From Eublepharis macularius (lineage: Eukaryota > Chordata > Lepidosauria > Squamata > Eublepharidae), in assembly GCF_028583425.1 (NCBI RefSeq), contig NC_072794.1, forward strand, positions 31,679,232 to 31,743,231: 64,000 nucleotides of DNA, read 5' to 3'. Position 1 is the first letter of the stretch. Every line of letters begins with the position of its first letter. Position numbers and translations under genes: made by a program. The notes under the pieces were generated by a model, which had not been told where the DNA came from, searched no databases, and saw only the letters and a program-made list of their open reading frames with translations. Below are positions 1 to 11,600 of the stretch, one piece after another.

Positions 1-276
1 CTCTCTTTGGATCTGGTGATGGACTTAGCTACCAAATATAGCCACCTTTTTTGCCCCCAATCCCCCTTCTTACCCATTTCCTTGCCTTACTGCAGCCCCT
101 GTTCCGCAGGGTTTTTGTCCATAAAGGTTCATGATATGATCCTCAGTGTAGCCTGACAACCTCAGATGGAATCTCAATATTCTGCTGAGCAGGAAAAGAG
201 GCCTCAAAATGCCCACGATCTGGGTTTCTCACATGGGCCGTTTCCACACGGCTTACCTTATTCTGCAAAATAGCGA

Positions 277-365
277 AATCTTGTGCGAAATCTCGTGAGA
301 AGACGCCGTTATCGCGCAAGAAGACACAATAACAGCGTCTTCTCGCGAGATTTCGTGCGAGATTG
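277..365. repeat. CpG-rich hairpin, remnant of a foldback element
   Basis: Arms 277-312 and 330-365 are near-perfect reverse complements, rich in CG. The left flank carries a motif like a terminal repeat (GGCCGTTTCCACACGG at 237-252), but no matching right end is found nearby, so the element looks truncated. Confidence 0.5.
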
Positions 366-1358
366 TTCTGACAGAGTATGTTCTAACTAGGCCAATGGAA
401 GAGTCACAGTGACCTTGTTTGCAAAGCCCCTCTGTGTACCATGCTGCCATTCAAGCCAGAATTCAGTTGCATTTTCATTCCTCCCGCATATTTTGCATAA
501 CATACCATCCTGTTGTTTACATGATTTTTACTTGAAGTGCTCTTCAAGGTTCAGCTATGCTTTTGAGGTTTCCTGTGATTTTTCAGACCCACCCACATGG
601 AGTGCTTGAGGGAGTGTTGATGGCTGCGATTTGTTTAAAGCAAAACAGCAGAGCGCAGTAATGGCTTTATACTGATTTGTACCGGCTGAGGAGGAGTCTG
701 TTTGCATTTGTTAATAATAACCAGGATTGGGGATTTTAAAATCATTTGCACTTTCTCTGAAGTTACCTCTGAAGGTCTCACCAGAAGTAATATCAGCAGC
801 CATATTTCTTTATGCATGGTTCTTGTCCTGTCCACATACAAAGTGAGTGTGGGTGGGTGGGTCAGATTTTTGTATCAAAAATGGGATGTGTGTGAAGGGC
901 CATGTTGGTGGATCCCTAGCCTCCCTTTGGTCACTTAAAAATGTATTCTTAAACAGACTTAGAGCCTTCTAAGCTAGGTTTGCCAACTCTGTGTTTGGGA
1001 GGATGGGATTTTGTCAGAGTCCACCCTCCAAAGCATCCATCTTCTCCAGGGAACTGATTTCTGTAGTCTGGAGATCAGTTGTAATTCAGGGATCTCTCCA
1101 GGAACCACATGAAGATTGACAGCCCTTTTCTAAGGCCTCTGATTCCAATAAACTTGCAGGAGTGTAACTCTGCTTAAGACTGCACTGATATAAGCACTTT
1201 GCATCTAGAATGGCTCGTTTCTGAATCAGAGACCGGCTTGGGGGAAGGTACCTGAAATGACAGAATGCAGGAAGGTAAACCAGGGAGTTCAACTTCTGGC
1301 TTTTGCACACTCATGGAATAATGAAAATTAGATCCACACCACTCTTCAATTTATAGAC

Positions 1359-1416
<58 letters not shown>

Positions 1417-1511
1417 TTGGTTGGTTGGTTGGTTGGTTTGTTTGTTTGTTTGTTTGTTTGTTTGTTTGTTTGTTTGTTTGTTTGTTTGTTTGTTTGTTTG
1501 TTTGTTTGTTT
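1359..1511 (+). repeat. Compound tetranucleotide microsatellite (GGCT)n(GGTT)n(GTTT)n
   Basis: About 54 bp of GGCT, then about 24 bp of GGTT, then about 75 bp of GTTT run without a break. Each block differs from the next by one base. Confidence 0.97.
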
Positions 1512-2487
1512 AGGGAATTATATGCTGCCTCCCCAGCAAACAGCTCGAGGTGTTTACGGGATAAAATAAATTAATATTTATAGTTTAGGAACATTACCTT
1601 GTGTTGAACAGTGTTAAAGAATCAGTAATCTGATGACTTTCTAAAGACTGCATGACTCTAATTTGTTCTAGAAAAAAGCTTGGAGTAGAATTTGTGACTC
1701 CAGTTTGGGAAAATCCTGGAGATCTGGGGATGGGGCAAGGTTTGGGGCGCAGAGGGACATCCACAGTCTATAATGCTATAGAGTCAATCCTCCATGGGAA
1801 CTGATCGCTATAGTCTGAAGATGAGTTGTTGTTGCTGCTGCTGCTGCTGCTGTTATTAGTCCCCCTTTCTCACTGAGTTCCAAGGTGGATTACACAGTGC
1901 AAGTTAAAATACAATATAATCAACAGCTCGGAGTCAGAGATTCACTGAGCAAGTACAATAATGAACAATTAGGACATTCAGTGAAAGAGATACGATAGGG
2001 TATGGGAGCAGAAAATCTGAAAAAACAAGCATAAAGCTGAGCATAGAGATGAAATCTTTCTGTAACAAAGCATAACTAATTTACATGGCATATTTAGCAA
2101 CATGGAAACTCCCTTGGGATCTCCAGGCCCCATATGGAGACTGACAACCCTAGTTGAGAGACTTCTGTATCAAATGTTTTCATTTATCTTCATATTAAAG
2201 TGTTTTTAAGCCATTCCTTGTTCTAATAGCCTTTATCTGTGAATCCAGAGTAACTGCATGTACCAAAATAAACCAACTGCTTGAGGTGGCTTGCAACGTA
2301 TAAAATAAAAAGTTAAAATTAAAGCAACCAAGCCAAATCATGGCAGGTTGATTCCAGTCTAGCAGGAAAGCCATCTCTTATTATACAGTACAGCTACATG
2401 GAGGTCTGCTATTGCCTTTCTTGGGTCAATAAGTGTGGATTGGATCACTAGCTCAATTCAGTGGACTGTGTCTTGATTGTGTTACAG

Positions 2488-2607
2488 GTGATGAGGGCTG
2501 GAAAGCCAGAGTAAATGGCTCTCCTTTGCCGCTCCAGTGGTCATCACGCCATAAAGAAATTTATGTGACGGCAAGAAGGCCAGATCCCATCTACTTTGCT
2601 GCCCCAG
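2488..2607 (+). CDS. LAMC2: LAMC2 exon: start of laminin IV-A domain
   Basis: The exon is flanked by acceptor TTACAG and donor GTGTGT. It starts with the last two bases of a codon and ends with the first base of an Ala codon. It reads [17 protein letters not shown] and ends PDPIYFAAP, matching the start of the globular laminin IV-A domain of gamma-2. Confidence 0.95.
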
Positions 2608-5600
2608 GTGTGTATTTCTATTGCCAAAGGAAAAGCCAAAGGGAGCATTCAGATAATGCACTGTTAACTTGTCACATGTATGAGCATTATTACACGTTCC
2701 TACTTGTTGTCCTTACTTACACCGAGTAGATTCTAGATTGTATTTTTGCCAGGCTATGTATGATGATGTTGTTCTGACCATTCTACTCTTCAAGGAGCTA
2801 AGCGTGGTTTATATAATTCTCCCTTTCATGCTTACTACAACCTTGCAAGGTAGGTTAGTCTGAGAAAGAGTGACAGTCCCACGTCATCTTGTGAGTTTCA
2901 TTGGATTGGGCATGGCTCTCCCAGGTCCTCGTTTGGCACTCCAAGCACAGCACAGCGCTTGCTCTCATTCGAATGCCTTTGTCAGAGAACAGGGTATGCC
3001 CCCATCTCTGGAGAATTTGTGTGTGTCCCATTTTATATGTGTACTAAAAGTTCCCTGCATTAGAGCAAAACGAGAGCCAGTATGGCAGTGTTGGACTAGA
3101 ATCCAGGAGACCCAGGTCTGATCCCCCACTCTGCCGTGGAAGCTTGCTGGGTGACCTCGGACCAGGCACACACCCCATCTGCCTAACCTGTGTCACAGGG
3201 TTGTCATGAGAATACAACGGAGGAAAGCAAAACAAAGTAAGCTGCTTTGGGTCCCCATTGGAGAGAAAGGCAAGGCATAACAACTGATGTGGCAGTAGCT
3301 CGTTTTCTTCAGAATATTTCTGTGCTCTGTCCTGGATGGTAGTCTTACAGTAGACCCATTAATTCTATTCCCTCTCCTAGTCAGAAATGCATGTGTACAG
3401 TGGCCATCGTCACACGGGCCCTTATTTCGTCAGTTTTGCTCTAGAAATCGTTTCTTCTGTTATTGTTATTAGAACGGATTCTCCCATCTTTAGACGACTG
3501 CTTGCGCTTCCAGTCAGTCACATTAAAAGGGAAAAGCACAATTCGATGGTCAGTCAAAGTGCCTCCAGAAACAGGGCCCTAAAAATCCTGCCCTTTCCCC
3601 CCACATATTTGCTCTTCTATTATACCAATGTTGTGCTGGGCCAACCCAAAAGCTAACCGTGATAGGTAGCAGAGGTTTCCCGCCCATGGCAGAATATCAC
3701 TATAGCACAATAGTGCTATAAGGCTGATGTTTAAGAAAAAAAAATACTTTGAAGCTTAATTGTGGGTCGCGCTGGAGCTTGTGGGAGTGTAGGGCAGGAG
3801 AATCAGTGTTAGGTGACACAGATGATCGGGGAGAGTGAATGTCTGGTGTTGCAAAGCGTTCATAGTCGATCCAGGGCGAAGCGGATAAAGACGACATAAA
3901 GAGTCATGAAGTGTGAATTGGGGAGAATGGCGAAATCGCAAGAGAGCATTCAGGGGGAGATGGCGCTAGTTTGGCACTAAATTTATGGCTGTGTGACGAT
4001 GGCCAGTGTCAATTCCTACATGAAAACAAGGGTCCCTACAAGAAAACAATCTATGAAGAGAGATCCAATAGCTTGCTAACAATTCATACAATTAGGAAGA
4101 ATATTTCTGGCAGGAACTCTACCATGCAACATGAACATTTTAGTCCAGAACTCAGGATTCGATTCAGGATGTGTGTATACATTCATGTAAAAAATCCTGG
4201 GAAACAAGGAGGTTATGTTGTTCATTATCTGCCAGCAACAGAGAAGGTTTAACTTCCTTGGTGAAAGAGCCCAGTTTCCCATGCATACTTCTTCACTGAG
4301 TTCAAGTCTGTAGTCATAACATACAATTTGGAGAAAGTTAGCCACACTAAAATTAAATTGAAACCTTTGAGGTTTAAGCATTTCTGTAAAATTACCTGGT
4401 AATTACCTGGTATGTAATGAAGGGAACTTTGACTCTCAAAAGCTTATACCCTGGAAATCTTGTTGGTCTTTAAGGTGCTACTGGACTCAGTTCTTGCACC
4501 ATGAAATTACCAAGGCTTTTGATATCAGCGGTATTTCAGTCATAAATATCACTCACTGCTGTCCTTTGCAGTCTGCCCCCTTGCTATGTTGTCAAATAGC
4601 CAAGGCTGCTCATGTCAAATAATGTTCCACATGGTCATAACTTTGCCTGCAAATATTGTTTTCTGGAGTTTCTGTTTACTTTGCGCTTCTTTTGTAGCCA
4701 GGTTCCTTGGGAACCAACAGTTGAGCTATGGACAGGTGCTGTCATTTGATTATCGCGTGAATCGACCTGGACGTCGACCATCGCAGTACGATGTCATCTT
4801 GGAAGGAGCGGGCTTAAGAATTGCTGCCCCCCTCTTGCCTCATGGAAGCATGCTGCCTTGTAGTGCCAGCAAGACCTACACCTTCAGGTAAAATTATATA
4901 TGGAGACACCTGTATACAAAGTTCTCCAGTATAGCCAGCCTCCTCAGAGATTCGTTAACATAGAATTGGCAGCAATGGGCTGGTTCACACATTTGTCTCT
5001 TGATGACTGCAATATCAAGTGATGCCTCTTACGTGCGAACTCACCATCACAGATCTAATGCCAGAGACAGAGCTTACATATTGTCTAATGCCACATCAAA
5101 CAATGCATTTCTCTTAAGCCACTTCATACGTTCATTTTCCAGTCATCAAGTGCTGAGTAAGCAAGGGATGCAGAATCGGTTGGTGTGCAAGCGTGTATGA
5201 ATGAGTTTGGTGAAAAAGTACCCCCTTTAAGACTAACCAACTTTATTGTAGCATAAGCTTTCGAGAACCACAGCTCTCTTTGTCAGATCTGACGAAGAGA
5301 GCTATGGTTCTCGAAAGCTTATGCTACAATAAAGTTGGTTAGTCTTAAAGGTGCTACTGGACTCTTTACTATTTTGCAACTACAGACTAACACGGCTAAC
5401 TCCTCTGGATCTGATTTTTGTTCCCTAAACTCAATTTATTTATCTTTACCTTATATGAAGGCATCTCTGTTGTTACCTCTAACTCTGTTGGTTCTTAAGT
5501 TGCAAGCAGTTTTGACTGCCAAAAACAGCACTAAGACATTATCGATAACAACTCTAGTATTACTGAAGAAGACCCTGTTTTGAAGTGCTCGATTGCTGAA

Positions 5601-8600
5601 TCTTGCGTTTGTACTGATCATTTGATATGCACACATGTCACCACATTCTCTGCTCCCCTGGGACATGTGGCATATGCACAGCTTGACCACTTTATGGATG
5701 CTGAAAGAAGTTTGTGTCCACCATTAAATAAGTCAAACAAATGTATGTGGCATCATGTATATACAGTAATCTGTGTAAACAGATCCTCCTGATAGTTGGA
5801 TATTGAGCTATCTTAATAATTCACCTCCTGAATTCATCTGCTGCACAGAAAGTTTATGACAATGCAATCTCTAGCAGTATGTGGATCCTATCCAATTGAT
5901 TGTGATTGGGATGGATGTACAAAATTTGTTTTTCCTGATTATATAGGTGAGATTTTTGTTTGTTTAATTAGCAGTTCGGGCTTTTCTTCTTAGAGCCAAG
6001 CTACAAGTGATGAATGACATTTGAACGGCAAGTGAACAGACTTGCATGTATCCCTCCCTGTTCACTTGCGCTCCACTTGCACTCCATTACGTGATCAAGT
6101 GGTGTGCAAGTGGAGCGCAAGTGAACAGGGAGGAATGCACATGAGTCTGTTCACTTGCTGTTCAAGTGTCATTCATCACTTGTAGGTTGGCCCTTAGTTG
6201 ATAATATCTCAGTGTTTTGTGGTGGTTTGGTTCTAGGTGTCCTTGCTATGGTGTATTTTGTGTCTAGAACTTTTCTGTTTCTTTCATCATCTCTGGCATG
6301 CAGGTTGGATGAGCAAGCAAATAACAACTGGAGCCCTCAGTTGACTGGCATAGAGTTCCGCAGATTAATTGGAAATCTGACAGCTCTTTGGATCAGAGCC
6401 ACATATGGAGACAGTGAGTTGGGGAGTAGGATGGGGAAACCTGAGCTAAAGGTTGGGTAACAATTTTAACATTTTTCCTTATAATTTTAAAATAAGAAAG
6501 ATATCCTGCCTTGTAATCCAAAATGATGTTTACTAATTGTTAAAACCCTATCATGAAATTTTTGAAAAATGTATTGTCGAAGGCTTTCACGGCCGGAGAA
6601 AGTTGTTGTTGTGGATTTTCCGGGCTGTATAGCCGTGGTCTTGGCATTGTAGTTCGTGACGTTTCGCCAGCAGCTGTGACTGGCATCTTCAGAGGTGTAG
6701 CACCAAAAGACAGAGGTCTCTCAGTGTCACAGTGTGGAAAAGATGTTGGCAGGTAATTTATATCTACTCAGGAAGGTGGGGTTGGGCTGAGTCATCCTGT
6801 AAGAGTTTCCCAGGGTGTGAAATGCTAATGGAGGGAGGCTTCACTGTATCCTGGGGAGGTTCTTTAGCATATGGACTGGTGCTTGATGTGCTAATCTTCT
6901 CTGCAGGGCTATTGTCGGGTATAGAGTATTTTGTTAGCCTGGTGTTTTTCAGGACTGGAAACCATGTTCTATTCATTCTTAAAGTCTCTTCTTTCCTGTT
7001 GAAGTTTTGCTTATGCTTGTGAATTTCAATGGCTTCCCTGTGCAGTCTGACAAAGTAGTTGGAAGTGTTGTCCAGTATTTTAGTGTCCTGGAATAGGATA
7101 CTGTGTCCTGTTTGAGTTAGGCTATGTTCAGCCACTGCTGATTTTTCAGGATGGCTAAGTCTGCAGTGTCTTTCATGTTCTTTTATTCTTGTCTGGATGC
7201 TACGCTGTGTGGTCCCAGTGTAAACTTGTCCACAGCTGCAGGGTATGCGGTATACTCCTGCAGAGGTGAGGGGGTCTCTACTGTCTTTTGCTGATCATAG
7301 CATCTGTTGTATTTTTCTGGTGGGTCTGAATACTGCTTGAAGGTTATGCTTTTTCATAAGCTTTCCCATCTGATCAGTGATTCCCTTGATATATGGCAAA
7401 AACACTTTTCCTGTGGGAGACTGTTTTTCCTTGGTTGTTTGATTTATCCTTGGTTTAATTGCTCTTCTGATTTCATTTCTGGAGTAGCCATTTGCTTGGA
7501 GTGCATGTTTTAGATGATTAGTTTTGAAAAGTGCTTTACAGAGTAGAGAATCTGTTGGCCATTTATTTACTACCAGGGAATCCTTTCCACATTGGCTTGT
7601 ATCCTACCACTTCACTAAGCAATGTTCAAAGCCTAAGGGGCCTTCTTCCAGTTTAAAAGAAGAGTTACTTAACTTCTGGGAAGTCTCTTTAGTTCCTCCA
7701 GCCTATGGCAATATACCATACTTTGTTCTGATTTCTGTGTCTGTGTTACAGATACTTTAAAGGCATGTTTTAGGGCATGGAGTACATTCTATACAAGGAA
7801 TCTACAACATTGCTCCATCCCTGCCAACCCCCCCACCAACAGGCAAATTGATCCCCCACTTTCCCTGTTCTGGAAGCCAAGCAGGATCCACAAAGAACTA
7901 GATGGTTAGAAGGGGTTCATCTCATGATGCCATCAGAATTTCAGCAAGAGTGTGATAGAACATTTCAGGCAATCCAGTCCCCACCTATTTACACAACAAT
8001 AATTGTGTAAGTCATCACACAAAGGAGGACAGGGGAAAATGCCATATGCTGTCTACCAGTCTGACCACCTGCAGGTGATTCTTACTCATCCTAGGCAATC
8101 CCAGACAATTCTGGGATGTGGGGTATTTGTCATGTCACCCTCTCAGGAGTCTATGAAGTATTCACTGTAACGTGTTTCTTCTTGTTCAGGCACAGGCTAC
8201 CTCACGAATGTTATCCTGGTTTCGGCGCAGCCAGCCTCTGGCCCTCAGGCAGCCTGGGTGGAGCAATGTTTGTGTCCAGCAGGATACGAGGGGCAGTTCT
8301 GCGAGAGATGTGCTCCAGGTTACAAGAGAGAGGATTCTGCCAGACTTGGGGCTTTCAGCAATTGTGTGCTGTGCAATTGCCAGGGAGGAGGAACCTGTGA
8401 TCCAGATACTGGTAAGAAAATCCATAATCTTTTGTTTCATGTGTATAGGCAAATATCTGGTCTCTAATGTAAAAATAAGGCAGCTCCCTGCGGGCCTGTT
8501 AATTTACTGATTCAGCTAGGAATCCTGTCTATGACGGAGGAGCAAGCATGAGCACACCTTTCCTCCCCTTATGTGCAAGCCAACATGGATGCTACACATG

Positions 8601-11600
8601 TGTATGTACAAGTGTATACCCTGCTAATGCAGTCTCCCTATTTTTGAGGCCCAAATAATCTGCGTGCATTAATATATGAGAGTGTTTTAAACTTGCTTGT
8701 GTGCACCCGTATGTTTATTTATTACATTTTTATTCCACCTTCCTCCAAGCTGCTGAGGACTGCATTCATGGACATCTCACCACTGTTTTATTCTCCAAAC
8801 AACTTTGAGAGGCAGATTAGACTAATCGGGATGATCATCTTAAAATTACCCACTGAGCTTCATATTCAGAGTGGGGATTTGAATCTGGGTCTCCTGAGTC
8901 CTAATTTGATGTTTTAACCAAGAAGTTTGTTACTGCAGAAGATGCAATAAAGATGTTGAGTGCAATTACGTTTGTTGCTTGCTATTTTGTGACTACTGAG
9001 AAGATGTTTTGAAATGGGGGATTAATGCTCCAGATTACCCGTCTGGTCACAATTGGAAAGACTCATGCCAGAAGGAGTAGTAAACAACTTGGACTCCTTA
9101 GGGTACAATCATCTGTTTATGAACTTGTGGAAGCACATTCCCAGTATACTTGCTTAAAAGATTGTATCTTATTACTTAAGTGTGTAGTTTGCTTAAGACC
9201 TTCTTTGATTGTTTTCCTTAGTTTTCATAGCGATTGTACTTTTTGTTATCTCATACACACAGGAGAACTACCAGCCAGCATTGAACAGCCTATTAATATA
9301 CTTAAAATGTCTAGGTGGTGGTAGATTCTACTAGGACTACTTAGATCCAGGAGGCTGGCCTGTCCACATAAATTCTGACAGGAAATTATCATAATGGATT
9401 TGGCTGATAAGGATAAACAACAGTTTGTAAATTACATTAATTATACTTCTTCAGAAAATTCTGAGTCAAAATGTTTTGATGCATTGCTTTCAGAAAATCA
9501 GTTTATTAAAATTAACATATATGTATATTTACATATACCTCAACATTTTTGCCATCATATTTTCACACTCCGCCTCTATTCACATGAGGGAAAGAAGCCC
9601 GAGGTTTTTTTAAAGCAGCATAAAAAGCCTTGAAATTGCTTGCAGTCTCTGAACCATGTGTTGTCAAATGCTAATCTCAACAGCTATTCTTTTTTTTTTC
9701 TTTTTGACCTTGTCCAGGAGATTGTTATTCAGGAGATGAAAACAGGGAGCACATTAGTTCTGCCTGCCCAACTGGCTTTTACAGTCCCCCATGGAACCTA
9801 CGGAGTTGCCAGCCGTGCCCGTGCCCGAGTGGCCATGGCTGTTCAGTGCTGCCAGAGACACAAGAGATTGTTTGTAATAAGTGCCCTCCAGGAACCAGTG
9901 GTAATGTTCTAATGTGTAATGTCTAATTATGGTTTTTTTTTCTCTGCAAGGTCAATATTCCTTTTCCTATAGGAACATTAACTAAGAGTCTCTGTGAGTT
10001 TCCCAATGTTGTGTATTCATGTACAAAGAGCAGAGATTGTGGGGTTTCTGTGCCTTTCGAATGCCAATAGACCTATATGCATAGTGTTGTGGGGAGACAT
10101 TTAAGAAAAGGTTGTATGTTGCTGGTTCACGTCTTCATCCATTGGTCTTCCATCCCTTCCTAGGCTCTCGTTGTGAGTTCTGCACTGATGGCTATTTTGG
10201 AGATCCCTTGGGTGAGAATGGTTCAAGACGGCCCTGCCAACGATGCCAGTGTAGCAATGTTGATCCAAATGCTTCTGGGATTTGCGACCATGTGACAGGG
10301 GAGTGCAAATGCAAGGATGGCTTCTTTGGAAACCCTTCTTCTCCCAATCCAGCAGAGAAATGCCAAGGTACACCATCATTCCTACAAATGAATGTTGGCT
10401 CCAAGGGAGATGGGGGAGATGGGGACCTTATCTTTTAAGGCCTTGGATATCACCAGGCCTTAGGACATACTTTGGACAATATTAGGCACTGGTTCCCAAC
10501 ACAGTGCCCATGGATGGGTTTCCTGGCACCCATTTGCTTTTCCCCCATGCAACTCTTCCCAAGAGTAAAAAGCCAGTCCTGGGTTTCCTCCACTCCACTG
10601 AAGAAGGAGGTGCTTCAGAAGAGCCTAGGAGACACTATTTTTTTGTCAACAAGGAGCACCAATTCAGAAACATCCTCCATTGTAGCAGGATGCTTGGTTT
10701 GCAACCAAGTACCGACCAGCCATGGCTGCCATTTTGTGGTGGTGCCCGTTCTCTATACTCAAAGTTCCAAAAGTGCCCGAGGGCTTAATGAGATTGGGAA
10801 CCTCTGACCAAAATGCTGATTATGAAACTTTATTCCTAGACATGGGATCACTCTCACTCCTGTTTTTGTAGTCACATGCAAATGCCTTGCCTTAACAGGA
10901 AATATATGTCAGTAACTTTCTGACAAGGCTATGCCTTAAAATGCTGCCTTCAAGCAGATGAATTCATGTGACTTTGGGTCACTTTAGATGTTACTTCTTT
11001 TACAAGTTCTCCACGGAGCCAACCCGTGCTTTGCGTGGTCACACAGCAGCTCCAAGGAATGGCTTCTATACAAAAGGGAGAGTGCAAACGAGCTCAGAAA
11101 GCTGCCACCAGAAAAGGGGGAGATCCAGCCTTTCTTCCAAGCTTTTTTCCCTGTGCAAAACTAGCGTGTTTCTGCTGCTGCTGCACATGCACACAATACT
11201 TCCACATGGAGCAGCAGACGTGGAGAAATGTCTTCCCCCCACCACATTGTTTTTGCATGAATAAAAAAGCTTGTGGGAAAGGCAGGAGCTCTCCCTCCCT
11301 CCGCAGTCATTTTCCGGGACCATTTGCTCTCCTTTGGAATAGAAGCATTCCCCAGAGCTGCTGCGCAACAGTGTGGAGCACAGGTTGGCTCCATGGCAAA
11401 CTCGCAAAGGCAGTAACATCTATAGTGATCCTTTTTGGTAGCCGGCCAAGCATGCTGCTTGTTCAGGCTCTGCCCTATCGGGAACGTGTTATGTGTAAAG
11501 TCAGCCTCCCGCATCCTGCTGAGCTGAAACGCTATTATGTTCGGCCTTATATTATACGTTGGTCTACGTCTGCCTGTTCGGATCATCAGGGCTGTCACTT

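Larger units (their letters stand above)
1..2487. other. LAMC2 intron, repeat-rich, no exon seen
   Basis: This lies upstream of the first LAMC2 exon in the window. It holds a CpG-rich hairpin at 277-365 (36-bp arms, few mismatches, next to GGGCCGTTTCCACACGG), two copies of a common unnamed repeat with a CCTCCAAAGC core (976-1110 and 1695-1835 with its right end at 2105-2155), and a large compound microsatellite at 1359-1511. No open frame here resembles the missing LAMC2 exons. Confidence 0.6.
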
